A DNA stretch of 13,429 nucleotides, taken from the NCBI GenBank assembly GCA_028709405.1, contig JAQVXB010000009.1, positions 1 through 13,429 on the forward strand, written 5' to 3'. The DNA comes from Candidatus Shapirobacteria bacterium. GTDB taxonomy: Bacteria > Patescibacteriota > Microgenomatia > UBA12405. The notes under the pieces are model-generated. The model was given only the letters and a program-made list of their open reading frames with translations. It searched no databases and was not told the DNA's origin. The position numbers and the translations under genes are program-made. Below are positions 1-7,205 of this stretch, piece after piece. Position 1 is the stretch's first letter; every line of letters starts with the position of its first letter.

Positions 1-178
1 CAAACCACTCCATTAATTTTATGTTCAAAGTGGTGGGTAAAGGTCCAGATTGAAGAAAAGAAAATAAGGAGATTATTGAAAGGACTAGAAAGAAAATAAA
101 AAAGATAGTTTTTATTGTCTCCTGTTTTAATCTTAAAACTGGAAATATATGTTTTTTCTTTCGACCTCGTTTAGCCAT
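1..178 (-). CDS. ftsK: Probable DNA translocase FtsK, N-terminal fragment (runs off window)
   Basis: Translating the minus strand from ATG at 178 gives 59 codons open to the window edge. The protein begins MAKRGRKKKH, a strongly basic cytoplasmic start. A hydrophobic segment rich in Phe, Ile and Leu follows at residues 25-42, and then SGPLP, which looks like the turn of a membrane hairpin. This arrangement matches the membrane-anchoring N-terminus of FtsK/SpoIIIE translocases, which pump chromosomal DNA at the division septum. The ATPase and gamma domains lie outside the window, so the name rests on the overall look of the N-terminus rather than on a catalytic motif. There is no SD before the ATG, but a TATACT box sits six bases upstream. 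proS ends 39 bases before this start. Another small membrane protein with a basic N-terminus cannot be excluded. Confidence 0.55.
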   Translation of the reverse strand, partial: MAKRGRKKKHIFPVLRLKQETIKTIFFIFFLVLSIISLFSFLQSGPLPTTLNIKLMEWF

Positions 179-184
179 AAATAC

Positions 185-190
185 AGTATA
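185..190 (-). promoter_or_regulatory. -10 box of the ftsK-like gene, leaderless geometry
   Basis: The minus strand reads TATACT at 190-185, followed by six bases (GTATTT) and then the ATG at 178. No SD is present in the gap. A second TATACT lies eight bases further upstream. The spacing puts the expected transcription start on the A of ATG. No convincing -35 was seen. Confidence 0.5.
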
Positions 191-217
191 TAGTATATAA
201 ATCCCAATTTCTAATTT

Positions 218-1462
218 CTAATGAACAATTTTAGAAATTATTTCATCGAGAGAAAATATTTCACTTGATTCTTCATTTCGATTTTTAAGTTCAACTCCAC
301 CTTTTTCTAGACTACGTTTACTAATAACCAAACGAATTGGATTACCAATTAAATCAGCATCGGCAAATTTGGTACCAGCGGTAATGTCGAGTCGGTCATC
401 AAATAAAGCTTCAATATTTTTATTTAATAAATCTTGATAAAGTTTTTCGGCTTGGGATTTTATTTTGTCATCAAAAAGATCAAGGCCAATTAAATGAACT
501 TGGTAAGGAGCAATTGAGGATGGCCAAATTATACCTTTATTATCATGACAAACTTCAACAATAGTCCCCATGGTTCGCGAAGGCCCAAAACCATAACAAC
601 CCATTTCGACTATTTTTTCTTTACCTTGAGCATCGGAATAAACAAATTTGAAAGCTTCAGAAAATTTAGTTCTTAGTTTAAAAATATTACCAACTTCAGT
701 GGCTTTAACGGCTTCTAATTTGTCATTGCCACATTCTGGACAAGTTTTTTGAGAATCAATTATCTCTTTATTAACGGCAACTTTACATTTTGGACAAAGA
801 TAAATTGTGTCTTCACCATTGTCGTTTAAAGTTTGAAATTCATGGGAAAATTGACTAAAAGCGCCACCAGAAGCAAAAGTTAAAACAGTAATATCTCCTA
901 GGCCGATTCTTTTGTAAATTTCAAAATAAGCCTTTTTAACAATTTCGTAATAACGATTTAGATCGGTTTCATCAGTATGAAAAGAATAAAGATCTTTCAT
1001 ATTAAATTCACGACCACGAAGTAGACCAGATTTAGCTCGGACTTCATTTCTAAATTTATTTTGAATTTGGTAGATGGCAACTGGCAAATCGCGATAAGAA
1101 AAAAGATATTTTTGAGCTAAAGGAGTAACAACTTCTTCATGAGTTGGATTTAAAACTAAATTAGAATCACCTTGACCTTTAAGATGGAAAAGGACATCCA
1201 TAGTATTACGACCAGTAGTAACCCAACCTTCTTCTGAAGTCATGGCTGGCATTAAAATTTCTTGACCATCAATTTTATTCATTTCTTCGCGAACAATATT
1301 TTGAATATTAGTTAAAACTCGCAAACCTAAAGGTAAATAATTATAAACGCCAGAAATTTCTTTTTGAACGAAACCAGCTTGAGTTAATAATTTAGCATTA
1401 ACTGAATCAGCATCGGAAGGAACAGTTTTACTGGTTTTACCAAAAAGTTGTGAATATCTCAT
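218..1462 (-). CDS. proS: Prolyl-tRNA synthetase, short form without editing insert
   Basis: This 414-residue class II synthetase attaches proline to tRNA-Pro in the cytoplasm. Motif 1 lies near residues 66-80. Motif 2 spans 137-160 and contains FRNE and the basic RGREF stretch. Motif 3 contains GCYGFGPSR at 288-296. The HGTP anticodon-binding fold fills about 318-414. The roughly 180-residue INS editing domain that long bacterial ProRS carries between motifs 2 and 3 is missing. In that interval there are two CxxC pairs (C223/C226 and C241/C244) that look like a small zinc knuckle. The length of about 415 residues fits known INS-less ProRS enzymes. The ATG start is six bases downstream of a TATAAT box and has no SD. 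RNase J ends 19 bases upstream. Without INS, clearance of Ala-tRNA-Pro would need a separate trans-editing protein, which is not in this window. Confidence 0.95.
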   Translation of the reverse strand: MRYSQLFGKTSKTVPSDADSVNAKLLTQAGFVQKEISGVYNYLPLGLRVLTNIQNIVREEMNKIDGQEILMPAMTSEEGWVTTGRNTMDVLFHLKGQGDSNLVLNPTHEEVVTPLAQKYLFSYRDLPVAIYQIQNKFRNEVRAKSGLLRGREFNMKDLYSFHTDETDLNRYYEIVKKAYFEIYKRIGLGDITVLTFASGGAFSQFSHEFQTLNDNGEDTIYLCPKCKVAVNKEIIDSQKTCPECGNDKLEAVKATEVGNIFKLRTKFSEAFKFVYSDAQGKEKIVEMGCYGFGPSRTMGTIVEVCHDNKGIIWPSSIAPYQVHLIGLDLFDDKIKSQAEKLYQDLLNKNIEALFDDRLDITAGTKFADADLIGNPIRLVISKRSLEKGGVELKNRNEESSEIFSLDEIISKIVH

Positions 1463-1468
1463 GGCAAT

Positions 1469-1474
1469 ATTATA
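1469..1474 (-). promoter_or_regulatory. -10 box of proS, leaderless geometry
   Basis: A perfect TATAAT on the minus strand at 1474-1469 is followed by ATTGCC and then the ATG at 1462. The gap of six bases places the predicted transcription start on the start codon. No SD is present. The box sits just after the stop codon of the RNase J gene, so proS may have its own promoter inside a co-directional gene pair. Confidence 0.6.
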
Positions 1475-1481
1475 GCCTATT

Positions 1482-3230
1482 TTATACTTCGATCACTAAG
1501 GGTAAAACCATAGGTTGGCGACCAGTTTTTTTGTAAATAATTTCTTCAACATAAGCCTGAACTTCCTCGCGGATAAAATCCATATTGGCTGGAGAACTGG
1601 TGGCCTGTTTAAATTTATTAGTAATTTCAACTTTTAAGAAATCCATAAGTTCGGTGTTTTCTTTCATAAAAACAAAACCACGACTTAAAATAACTGGTGG
1701 TTTAACCATTTCACCTGATTCTTTATTCATTAAAAGAACCACTGAAAACATACCATCTTCAGCCAATAATTTTCGATCTCTTAAAACGGTAGTGCCAACA
1801 TCACCAACACCAAAACCATCAATTAAGACTTTTCTAATGGAAATATGATAATTAGTGTCATAAGTACCATTATTGTGAAAAGTAACAGAGGAATCAAAAT
1901 CTGGTAGTACAAGTTGGTCGTCAGTATAGCCTAACTTTTTGGCCATTTGTTGATAACTTTTAATATGACGATAATTACCACCAATTGGCAATAAGAATTT
2001 TGGTTTTAATAGATTAATTAAAAGGGCGTGTTCTTTTTGGTAACCGTGACCAGAAACATGTAATTCTTCTTTTTCACCATAGACAACTTCAGCTCCCATT
2101 TTAGAAAGAGTGTCAATCATATTGTAAATATTGGAAGTAGTCCCTGGAATATAATCTGGGGAAGAAAAAATAACTTTATCACCAGATTTTACTTTTATCT
2201 TGTGTTTGCCCATAACCATTTTACTTAAGGCAGAATCGGGTTGACCGGCAAAACCAGCAACTAAAAAGATAAGTTTGTTTTCATTGAAGTTTTTAACCCT
2301 TTCAACGGGGACAATGTCGGTATCATTTAAAGTTAAATAACCTAAGTCTTTGGCAATTTTAATAGCCCTGTCAACTGAAAAGCCAACAATAACTACTTTT
2401 CGCCCAACACTTTTGGCATATTCAATGGCTTGAGTCCAGCGAACAATGTTGCTGGAAATTGAAGTGACAAAAACTCGACCTTTAGCAGAGACAATTTCGT
2501 GTTTAAAATTTTCAGCAATAGAACTTTCTGATGGAGAAAAACCTTCATGATCGGAACCTAAACTATCAGACATTAAAGCAATTACTTTACCTTGACCAAC
2601 GCGGGCGATTTTTTGATAATCAGCACCTTTACCATCTAAAGGAAAAAGATCAAATTTAAAATCAGAACCGTGGTAAAAAATACCAATTGGAGTATTTATG
2701 GCAAAATGAAAAGTATCAGGAATAGAATGAGTAACTCGAATTGGATCAATAATAAAAGGGCCTTTGGTAATAGGAGGAGTAAGTTCATCGTAAACCTGAA
2801 GATTGGCACGGACTTGAACTTCACTAAGTCTAGCTTCGATAAAAGCAGCGGCAAGTTTTGGAGCAAAAACTGGAATGTTTTGTCCTAAAATCGGTAAAAT
2901 AAAGCGGACAGCTCCGATATGATCTTCATGACCATGAGTAATGAAAATACCTAGAATTCGATCTTTTTTATCTTGGAGATAATGAGTATCAGGGATCTGA
3001 AGATCGACACCAAAGGCGTCTTCTTCAGGAAAACCAACACCGCAATCAACAATAATAATTTGACTTTTGGAGGCATCACCATTGGGAATGAATTCATAAA
3101 CGAACATATTTTGAGTGACATCACCAAAACCACCAAGAGAACTAATGCGAACCGAATCGTGACCAGAAATATATTCGCGGACCTGATTAGGTGCATTTTT
3201 AATAAAATTTGAATTTTGTTTTTTTAACAT
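1482..3230 (-). CDS. rnj: Ribonuclease J family metallo-beta-lactamase/beta-CASP RNase
   Basis: This 582-residue protein belongs to the RNase J family, 5'-3' exonucleases and endonucleases that process and degrade mRNA and mature rRNA in the cytoplasm. The metallo-beta-lactamase signature THGHEDH (H99, H101, D103, H104) is intact. H168 (THS) and D190 (GSD) complete most of the two-metal site. The beta-CASP domain includes SDSLGSD near 221 and HVSGHG at 391-396. The C-terminal domain follows from about residue 465. The metal ligand that should lie in a P-I-H-G-E motif is absent: residues 415-420 read PIGGNY, with Gly417 replacing His and Asn419 replacing Glu. Length is close to normal (about 555). 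The ATG is preceded by AAGGA at a spacing of six bases. The neighbours are the Lon-like gene upstream and proS downstream. Classification is secure; unchanged activity is not. Confidence 0.93.
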   Translation of the reverse strand: MLKKQNSNFIKNAPNQVREYISGHDSVRISSLGGFGDVTQNMFVYEFIPNGDASKSQIIIVDCGVGFPEEDAFGVDLQIPDTHYLQDKKDRILGIFITHGHEDHIGAVRFILPILGQNIPVFAPKLAAAFIEARLSEVQVRANLQVYDELTPPITKGPFIIDPIRVTHSIPDTFHFAINTPIGIFYHGSDFKFDLFPLDGKGADYQKIARVGQGKVIALMSDSLGSDHEGFSPSESSIAENFKHEIVSAKGRVFVTSISSNIVRWTQAIEYAKSVGRKVVIVGFSVDRAIKIAKDLGYLTLNDTDIVPVERVKNFNENKLIFLVAGFAGQPDSALSKMVMGKHKIKVKSGDKVIFSSPDYIPGTTSNIYNMIDTLSKMGAEVVYGEKEELHVSGHGYQKEHALLINLLKPKFLLPIGGNYRHIKSYQQMAKKLGYTDDQLVLPDFDSSVTFHNNGTYDTNYHISIRKVLIDGFGVGDVGTTVLRDRKLLAEDGMFSVVLLMNKESGEMVKPPVILSRGFVFMKENTELMDFLKVEITNKFKQATSSPANMDFIREEVQAYVEEIIYKKTGRQPMVLPLVIEV

Positions 3231-3447
3231 AAAAAATCCTTGTGATTATAAATATAAATAATAATAAAATCTGAACGGCAACCACAAAATGTTCAGAAAA
3301 ATAAATAACTCTTACTTAATTTTACTAAATTATTTCCAAATTAAATGAAATGATTTAAGTGGATTAAGGATACGTGTGAACGAAGTTGATTAATCAAAAG
3401 TAAGATTCTTTAGGATAGTCTACCAAAATTGACAGCAAAAGACAAAT
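3231..3447. other. 217-base intergenic region between the Lon-like gene and rnj
   Basis: This is the largest gap beside the Lon-like gene. It is AT-rich and holds no credible reading frame, and it is too short to encode the missing Lon protease domain. It contains a perfect 12-bp palindrome TTGATTAATCAA at 3386-3397, an 8-bp inverted pair (3310-3317 with 3398-3405), and a 6-bp hairpin (3271-3276 with 3291-3296). On the minus strand the hairpin is followed by ATTTTATTATT, which could be a weak terminator. None of these is strong by itself. The region probably contains the Lon-like 3' end and the rnj leader. Confidence 0.4.
3237..3250 (-). promoter_or_regulatory. SD and possible -10 upstream of rnj
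   Basis: The minus strand has AAGGA at 3241-3237, six bases before the rnj ATG, so this gene is translated from an SD. A TATAAT lies at 3250-3245, but a transcript starting at the usual distance from it would cut into the SD. Either the box is not used or translation from that transcript is weak. Confidence 0.4.
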
Positions 3448-4509
3448 TTACCACTGTGGTAGAAAGATTTTGATGTTATTTTCATCAACAACAATTTGTT
3501 TACTTTTACCCTCTAAAATAATTTTAGCGACTTTGCGACACATGGCTTCAATATTTCTTTGAAGAGTACGAACTCCGGCATCAAAACCTAAAGGACGAAC
3601 AATTTGAGCCCAAAGAGAAGGAGAAATTTGAAGATCACTAACGGTTAAACCAGTAGCTTTTAGCGCTTTTGGTAAAAGGTAATCTCTGGCAATAACGATT
3701 TTTTCTTCATCGGTATAAGATGGCATTTGAATTACTTCCAATCTATCCATAACAGCGGTGGCAATTCGAGAAGTGTTATTACAAGTGGCACAAAAAATTA
3801 CCTGGGAAAGATCAACCGGATAATCTAAATAATGATCAACAAAATTATTATTTTGTTCTGGGTCAAGAAGTTCAACTAAAACACCCATAATTGTGTTTAA
3901 GGCATCGTCGGCAACACGATCTATTTCATCTAATAAAATTACCGGATTACGAGTTTTACAATGAACTAAGCCTTTTATGATTTGGCCTGGTTCGGCATCA
4001 GGACGAGTACGAGAATGACCCCGAAGATAATGTGGATCACCTAAGCCACCAAAAGGGATTCTGATTAATTCTCGACCTAAGACTTGGGCAATTGATTTAG
4101 CAATAGTAGTTTTGCCAGTGCCAACCAAACCGACAAACAAAAGAACTGGAGCATGGACTGTTTCGTCTGGATTACGACTTTTTTGGAGAGATATAACGGA
4201 AATGTACTCTAAAATTCTTTCTTTAATATTTTCTAAACCATAATGTTCTTTATCAAGTTTTTCTTTAGCATCACGGAGATCAAGAATATCTTTACTTTCA
4301 TTAAACCAAGGAATATTAACAATCCAATCAATATATTTAGAAACTAAATGATAATTTTGCCAAAAAGTTTCCTCATTTTGAGAATTAATTTCCAGCTGAG
4401 CAAAAGATTCATCTAATTTAGATGACAAATTTTCAGGAATTTTTATAGCGGTAACTTTATCGACGAGTTTTTTAATCGCCTCTTTAGTGGTTAAAACAGT
4501 AGAATCCAT
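3448..4509 (-). CDS. Lon-like AAA+ ATPase lacking the protease domain
   Basis: The 353-residue product aligns by eye with the middle of Lon proteases. Residues 40-110 match the helical linker before the ATPase (YIDWIVNIPW, then HYGLENIKERILEY). Walker A is GLVGTGKT at 127-134, Walker B ILLDEID at 191-197, sensor 1 CNN at 243-245, the arginine finger DR at 255-256, and sensor 2 AGVRTLQR at 311-318. The protein stops right after the small ATPase lid. The globular LonN substrate domain and the Ser-Lys protease domain (about 200 residues) are both absent, and the downstream gap cannot encode them. In pore loop 1 the usual RTYIG..PG reads RTRPDAEPG, so the substrate-gripping Tyr-Ile is Arg169-Pro170. 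The nucleotide-binding residues are kept, so it may be an ATP-dependent remodeler or regulator rather than a protease. It has no SD and lies 14 bases after the pnp terminator. Confidence 0.85.
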   Translation of the reverse strand: MDSTVLTTKEAIKKLVDKVTAIKIPENLSSKLDESFAQLEINSQNEETFWQNYHLVSKYIDWIVNIPWFNESKDILDLRDAKEKLDKEHYGLENIKERILEYISVISLQKSRNPDETVHAPVLLFVGLVGTGKTTIAKSIAQVLGRELIRIPFGGLGDPHYLRGHSRTRPDAEPGQIIKGLVHCKTRNPVILLDEIDRVADDALNTIMGVLVELLDPEQNNNFVDHYLDYPVDLSQVIFCATCNNTSRIATAVMDRLEVIQMPSYTDEEKIVIARDYLLPKALKATGLTVSDLQISPSLWAQIVRPLGFDAGVRTLQRNIEAMCRKVAKIILEGKSKQIVVDENNIKIFLPQW

Positions 4510-4514
4510 AAATA

Positions 4515-4520
4515 AGTATA
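4515..4520 (-). promoter_or_regulatory. -10 box of the Lon-like gene, leaderless geometry
   Basis: The minus strand reads TATACT at 4520-4515, then five bases (TATTT), then ATG. The box lies within ten bases of the U-tract of the pnp terminator. No SD and no clear -35 are visible; a -35 at the normal distance would fall inside the terminator stem. Confidence 0.5.
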
Positions 4521-4523
4521 CAT

Positions 4524-4547
4524 AAAAAACCCCGCAGAGGCGGGGTT
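4524..4547 (-). terminator. Intrinsic terminator after pnp
   Basis: An 8-bp perfect stem pairs AACCCCGC (4528-4535) with GCGGGGTT (4540-4547) around a 4-base loop. On the minus strand it is followed by a run of T from 4529 to 4524. It lies 22 bases past the pnp stop codon and has the GC-rich stem plus U-tract form of a Rho-independent terminator. Confidence 0.9.
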
Positions 4548-4569
4548 AAAATTTTAATTTAAATTTTAT

Positions 4570-6786
4570 TTATCTTCGAGGGCGGAAGCCGCCATTACGA
4601 TTGTCATCTCGACGAGGTGGGGTGAAATTCCTAAAACCGTCTCGGCGAGGAAAGGTTGACCCAGCCTGCGCTGAAGCTTCGGCGGGCGAGCCTGGATGAG
4701 CGGTTTTAAATTCAGGAGAAGATAATTTTATTTGATGATTATCATTGAATCCAGCAATTTTGACGTTTATTTTGTCACCAACTTTAATAATTGAGGAGGG
4801 GTTAGATAAAAATCCACCTGACATTTCAGAAACATGGAGAAGAGCTTCACGACCAGGAAGAAACTCAATGAAAGCGCCATAGGCTTCAACTCGAGTAACA
4901 ATACCTTCATAATCTTCGCCGATTTCTACTTCTTTAATCATAGATTCAATTTCATAAGCAGCTTTGTCTATATTCTCCTGATTCTGGGAAGAAATTGAAG
5001 CTTTACCGAAATCATCGATGTCGATTTGGACATCATATTTTTCCATTAAAGCTTTGATAGTTTTACCACCGCTACCGATTACTTCACCAATTTTGTCTTC
5101 TGGTAAAGTAACCATTTTAATCTTTGGAGCAAATTCGGAAAGTTCATTTCTTGGAGATGCTAAGACTGATTCCATCTTGTCTAAAATTTGAAGTCTAGCT
5201 TTAGTAGAAGCAACAAAAGTGTCTTGAATCATTTTTAAAGTAAGACCGGCTCTTTTGATGTCCAGCTGGATGGCAGTAATGCCATTTTTAGTGCCAGTGA
5301 TTTTGAAATCCATGTCACCATTGTGGTCTTCAGTACCAGCAATGTCGGTTAAAAGAACATAATTATCGTCAGTTTCGGCGATTAAACCAATGGAGATTCC
5401 AGCAACTTTGTCTTTAATTGGAACACCAGCATCCATAAGGGACATAGTAGATCCACAGGTGGAAGCCATGGAAGATGAACCATTTTGAGACAAAACTTCA
5501 GAAGTTAAAACAATAGTATATGGAAATTCTTCTTCGGTAGGAATGACCGGAATTAAGGCTTTTTCAGCCAAAGCACCATGTCCAATTTCGCGACGACCTG
5601 GGCGGCCAACTCGACCGGTTTGACCAGTAGAGAAAGGGGCAGCAGAATAATAATGAAGATACCTTTTGGTTTTTTCACCACTAGAATCTTCGAGATATTG
5701 TTTTTCTGATAAAGGAGCAAGAGTAGTAATAGTGATGGCTTGAGTTAAGCCTCTTTGAAAAAAGGCAGAACCATGAACACAGGGAAGAACACCGGCTTCG
5801 ACAGTAAGTGGACGGATTTCGTCCATTTTTCGGTGATCGTAACGAATACCCTTTAAAGTTCTTTCTCTTAAATATTTTTTAATAATTGAATCAACAGCAG
5901 CAATAAGATGATTTTTAGAGACTTCTTCAGATTCAATCTTGGCGTCATAAGATTCTAAAATTTGATCAACAATTTTTTCTTGACCAGCCATGTGACCACC
6001 ATCGACACCAGCTTCTAAAAAGGCTTCAACATCAGCTTTAATCTTAGATTCAATTTCTTTAATTAAATCAGCAGAAGGGCCAGCTGATTCATATTTGATT
6101 TTGGGTTTACCACAAACTTTCGCCCATTCAGCAATTTCCTTATTAATTTCATCACTAGTGGTTTTAGCTAACTCAATCCCCTTTAGGGCGATGTCGTTTT
6201 TGACTATATTAGCGTCACATTCAATCATATTGACACCAGCAGGACTAGTGCAGACTAAAAGATCCATATTAGAATTTTCTAATTCTTTGGTTGATGGATC
6301 TAAAAACAATTGATCATTGATATAACCAACACGGACAGCAGAAACTGGGCCATTAAAAGGAATATCAGAAATAGCTAAAGCAGCGGCAGCGGCGGTAAAA
6401 GCAGGAATAACAACATCATTATCTTTATCATTACTTAAAACGGTAGCAATAATTTGAACTTCGTTCATAAAATCGGCTGGAAAAAGAGGACGAAGAGATC
6501 TGTCAATAATTCGGCCAAAAAGAACCGCATTATCAGAAGGACCCCCATCGCGCTTAATCCATTTTCCACCTTTAATTATTCCACCAGCATAGAGTTTATC
6601 GACAAATTCGATAGACAAAGGAAAATAATCCTTAGAATCATCGGTTTTGCCCATTAAAACGGTGGCTAAAACAGTAGTATTGCCGTATTGAGCCACGACA
6701 GAGGCATTGGTTTGAGGAGCGAGTTTACCTGTTTGAAGAGTAATTTTTTTACTGCCCACTTGAATATCTTTTGTATACATTTCCAT
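4570..6786 (-). CDS. pnp: Polyribonucleotide nucleotidyltransferase (PNPase)
   Basis: This 738-residue enzyme degrades RNA 3'-5' by phosphorolysis, releasing nucleoside diphosphates. It is usually a trimer. The first RNase PH-like domain covers about 1-215 (RDGGPSDNAVLFGRIIDR near 79-96). A helical linker and the second RNase PH domain follow, with phosphate-binding GRRE at 397-400 and the catalytic stretch TEDHNGDMDFK at 485-495, including D487, D493 and K495. The KH domain (EVIGSGGKTI, 568-577) and the S1 domain (about 623-690) are both present. The last 48 residues form a low-complexity tail rich in Arg, Gly, Phe and Pro that ends GGFRPRR. The start MEM lies 22 bases after rpsO. No SD precedes it, but TATAAT is five bases upstream. 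The rpsO-pnp pairing is the standard bacterial order. All catalytic residues expected for activity are visible. Confidence 0.97.
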   Translation of the reverse strand: MEMYTKDIQVGSKKITLQTGKLAPQTNASVVAQYGNTTVLATVLMGKTDDSKDYFPLSIEFVDKLYAGGIIKGGKWIKRDGGPSDNAVLFGRIIDRSLRPLFPADFMNEVQIIATVLSNDKDNDVVIPAFTAAAAALAISDIPFNGPVSAVRVGYINDQLFLDPSTKELENSNMDLLVCTSPAGVNMIECDANIVKNDIALKGIELAKTTSDEINKEIAEWAKVCGKPKIKYESAGPSADLIKEIESKIKADVEAFLEAGVDGGHMAGQEKIVDQILESYDAKIESEEVSKNHLIAAVDSIIKKYLRERTLKGIRYDHRKMDEIRPLTVEAGVLPCVHGSAFFQRGLTQAITITTLAPLSEKQYLEDSSGEKTKRYLHYYSAAPFSTGQTGRVGRPGRREIGHGALAEKALIPVIPTEEEFPYTIVLTSEVLSQNGSSSMASTCGSTMSLMDAGVPIKDKVAGISIGLIAETDDNYVLLTDIAGTEDHNGDMDFKITGTKNGITAIQLDIKRAGLTLKMIQDTFVASTKARLQILDKMESVLASPRNELSEFAPKIKMVTLPEDKIGEVIGSGGKTIKALMEKYDVQIDIDDFGKASISSQNQENIDKAAYEIESMIKEVEIGEDYEGIVTRVEAYGAFIEFLPGREALLHVSEMSGGFLSNPSSIIKVGDKINVKIAGFNDNHQIKLSSPEFKTAHPGSPAEASAQAGSTFPRRDGFRNFTPPRRDDNRNGGFRPRR

Positions 6787-6791
6787 AATTA

Positions 6792-6797
6792 ATTATA
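6792..6797 (-). promoter_or_regulatory. -10 box of pnp, leaderless geometry
   Basis: A perfect TATAAT on the minus strand at 6797-6792 is followed by TAATT and the ATG at 6786. It lies wholly in the 22-base gap after the rpsO stop. No SD exists. This suggests pnp can be transcribed on its own as a leaderless message as well as by readthrough from rpsO. Confidence 0.5.
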
Positions 6798-6808
6798 ACG
6801 AAACAGAA

Positions 6809-7078
6809 TTATTTTTTGAGACCAAGAGATTTAATTATTGCAGTATATCTGTCAGCACTGTGGGCTGAGATATAACGAAGTAATCGTCGTCTTTTGGAAA
6901 TTTTACTTAAAATACCGCGTTTAGCTGGAGAATCGTGTTTATTTTCGGTTAAGTGACCTTGAAGTTTATCGATTTCTTTAGTTAAAATGGCGATTTGAAT
7001 TTCTGGAGAACCAGTATCACCTTTGGCTTGAGCAAACTTATTAATAATTTCTTGTTTTTCTTCTTTGGTTAATGCCAT
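6809..7078 (-). CDS. rpsO: 30S ribosomal protein S15
   Basis: The 89-residue product has the normal S15 length and pattern. It shows an N-terminal helix, the DTGSPEIQIAILTKEI segment near residues 21-36, the HDS turn near 48-50, and the basic KRRRLLRY helix that contacts 16S rRNA. S15 binds the central domain of 16S rRNA early in 30S assembly. The ATG has no SD. A promoter about 75 bases upstream and a foldable leader precede it. In several bacteria S15 represses its own mRNA by binding such a leader. pnp follows after 22 bases, as in most bacteria. Confidence 0.97.
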   Translation of the reverse strand: MALTKEEKQEIINKFAQAKGDTGSPEIQIAILTKEIDKLQGHLTENKHDSPAKRGILSKISKRRRLLRYISAHSADRYTAIIKSLGLKK

Positions 7079-7096
7079 AGAATTATGTGGCTATTA

Positions 7097-7139
7097 TCGG
7101 TTAAAAATTAATGTTTTGGAATGGCTACCAAAAGACCGA
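7097..7139 (-). promoter_or_regulatory. Foldable rpsO leader, candidate S15 autoregulatory site
   Basis: In the minus-strand RNA, TTTTGG (7133-7128) pairs perfectly with CCAAAA (7119-7114) around the 8-base loop TAGCCATT. An outer 5-bp helix pairs TCGGT (7139-7135) with ACCGA (7101-7097), leaving an asymmetric bulge. The loop bases GCCAT can pair with ATGGC, which is the rpsO start codon plus the next two bases. That would form a pseudoknot over the start. The pairing is seen in the sequence; its function is inferred from known S15 feedback. Confidence 0.4.
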
Positions 7140-7154
7140 ATATAGTCAGAAACG

Positions 7155-7163
7155 ATTATAACA
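7155..7163 (-). promoter_or_regulatory. Extended -10 promoter of rpsO
   Basis: The minus strand reads TGTTATAAT at 7163-7155, a perfect extended -10 element (TG-N-TATAAT). No good -35 is seen, which extended -10 promoters tolerate. Transcription would start near 7148 and give a leader of about 70 bases before rpsO. One copy of the 12-nt inverted repeat (7181-7192) overlaps the expected -35 position. Confidence 0.6.
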
Positions 7164-7180
7164 TGAAGGAAAGGGAAAAT

Positions 7181-7192
7181 AACAGGTGTGAA
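7181..7192 (+). repeat. 12-nt inverted repeat, downstream copy
   Basis: AACAGGTGTGAA reads on the plus strand here, and its exact reverse complement lies at 7631-7642. The two copies enclose the small unknown gene. In the predicted minus-strand transcript this copy would be near the 3' end and could pair with the 5' end over 12 bp. It also overlaps the -35 region of the rpsO promoter, so a DNA-binding role is equally possible. Confidence 0.6.
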
Positions 7193-7205
7193 GATAAGGG
7201 GGTTT

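Noticed and set aside
206..239. AATTTCTAA tandem copies with an inverted TTAGAAATT around the proS stop codon
   Set aside because: The stem is entirely AT except one pair and has no U-tract, so a terminator call is not supported. It is probably compositional.
3271..3296. CTGAAC...GTTCAG hairpin as the Lon-like terminator
   Set aside because: A 6-bp stem with a 14-base loop and an interrupted T-run is too weak, and it lies more than 150 bases past the stop codon.
3386..3397. Perfect palindrome TTGATTAATCAA as an operator
   Set aside because: Several 12-bp palindromes are expected by chance in an AT-rich window this long, and this one is not close to a clear promoter.
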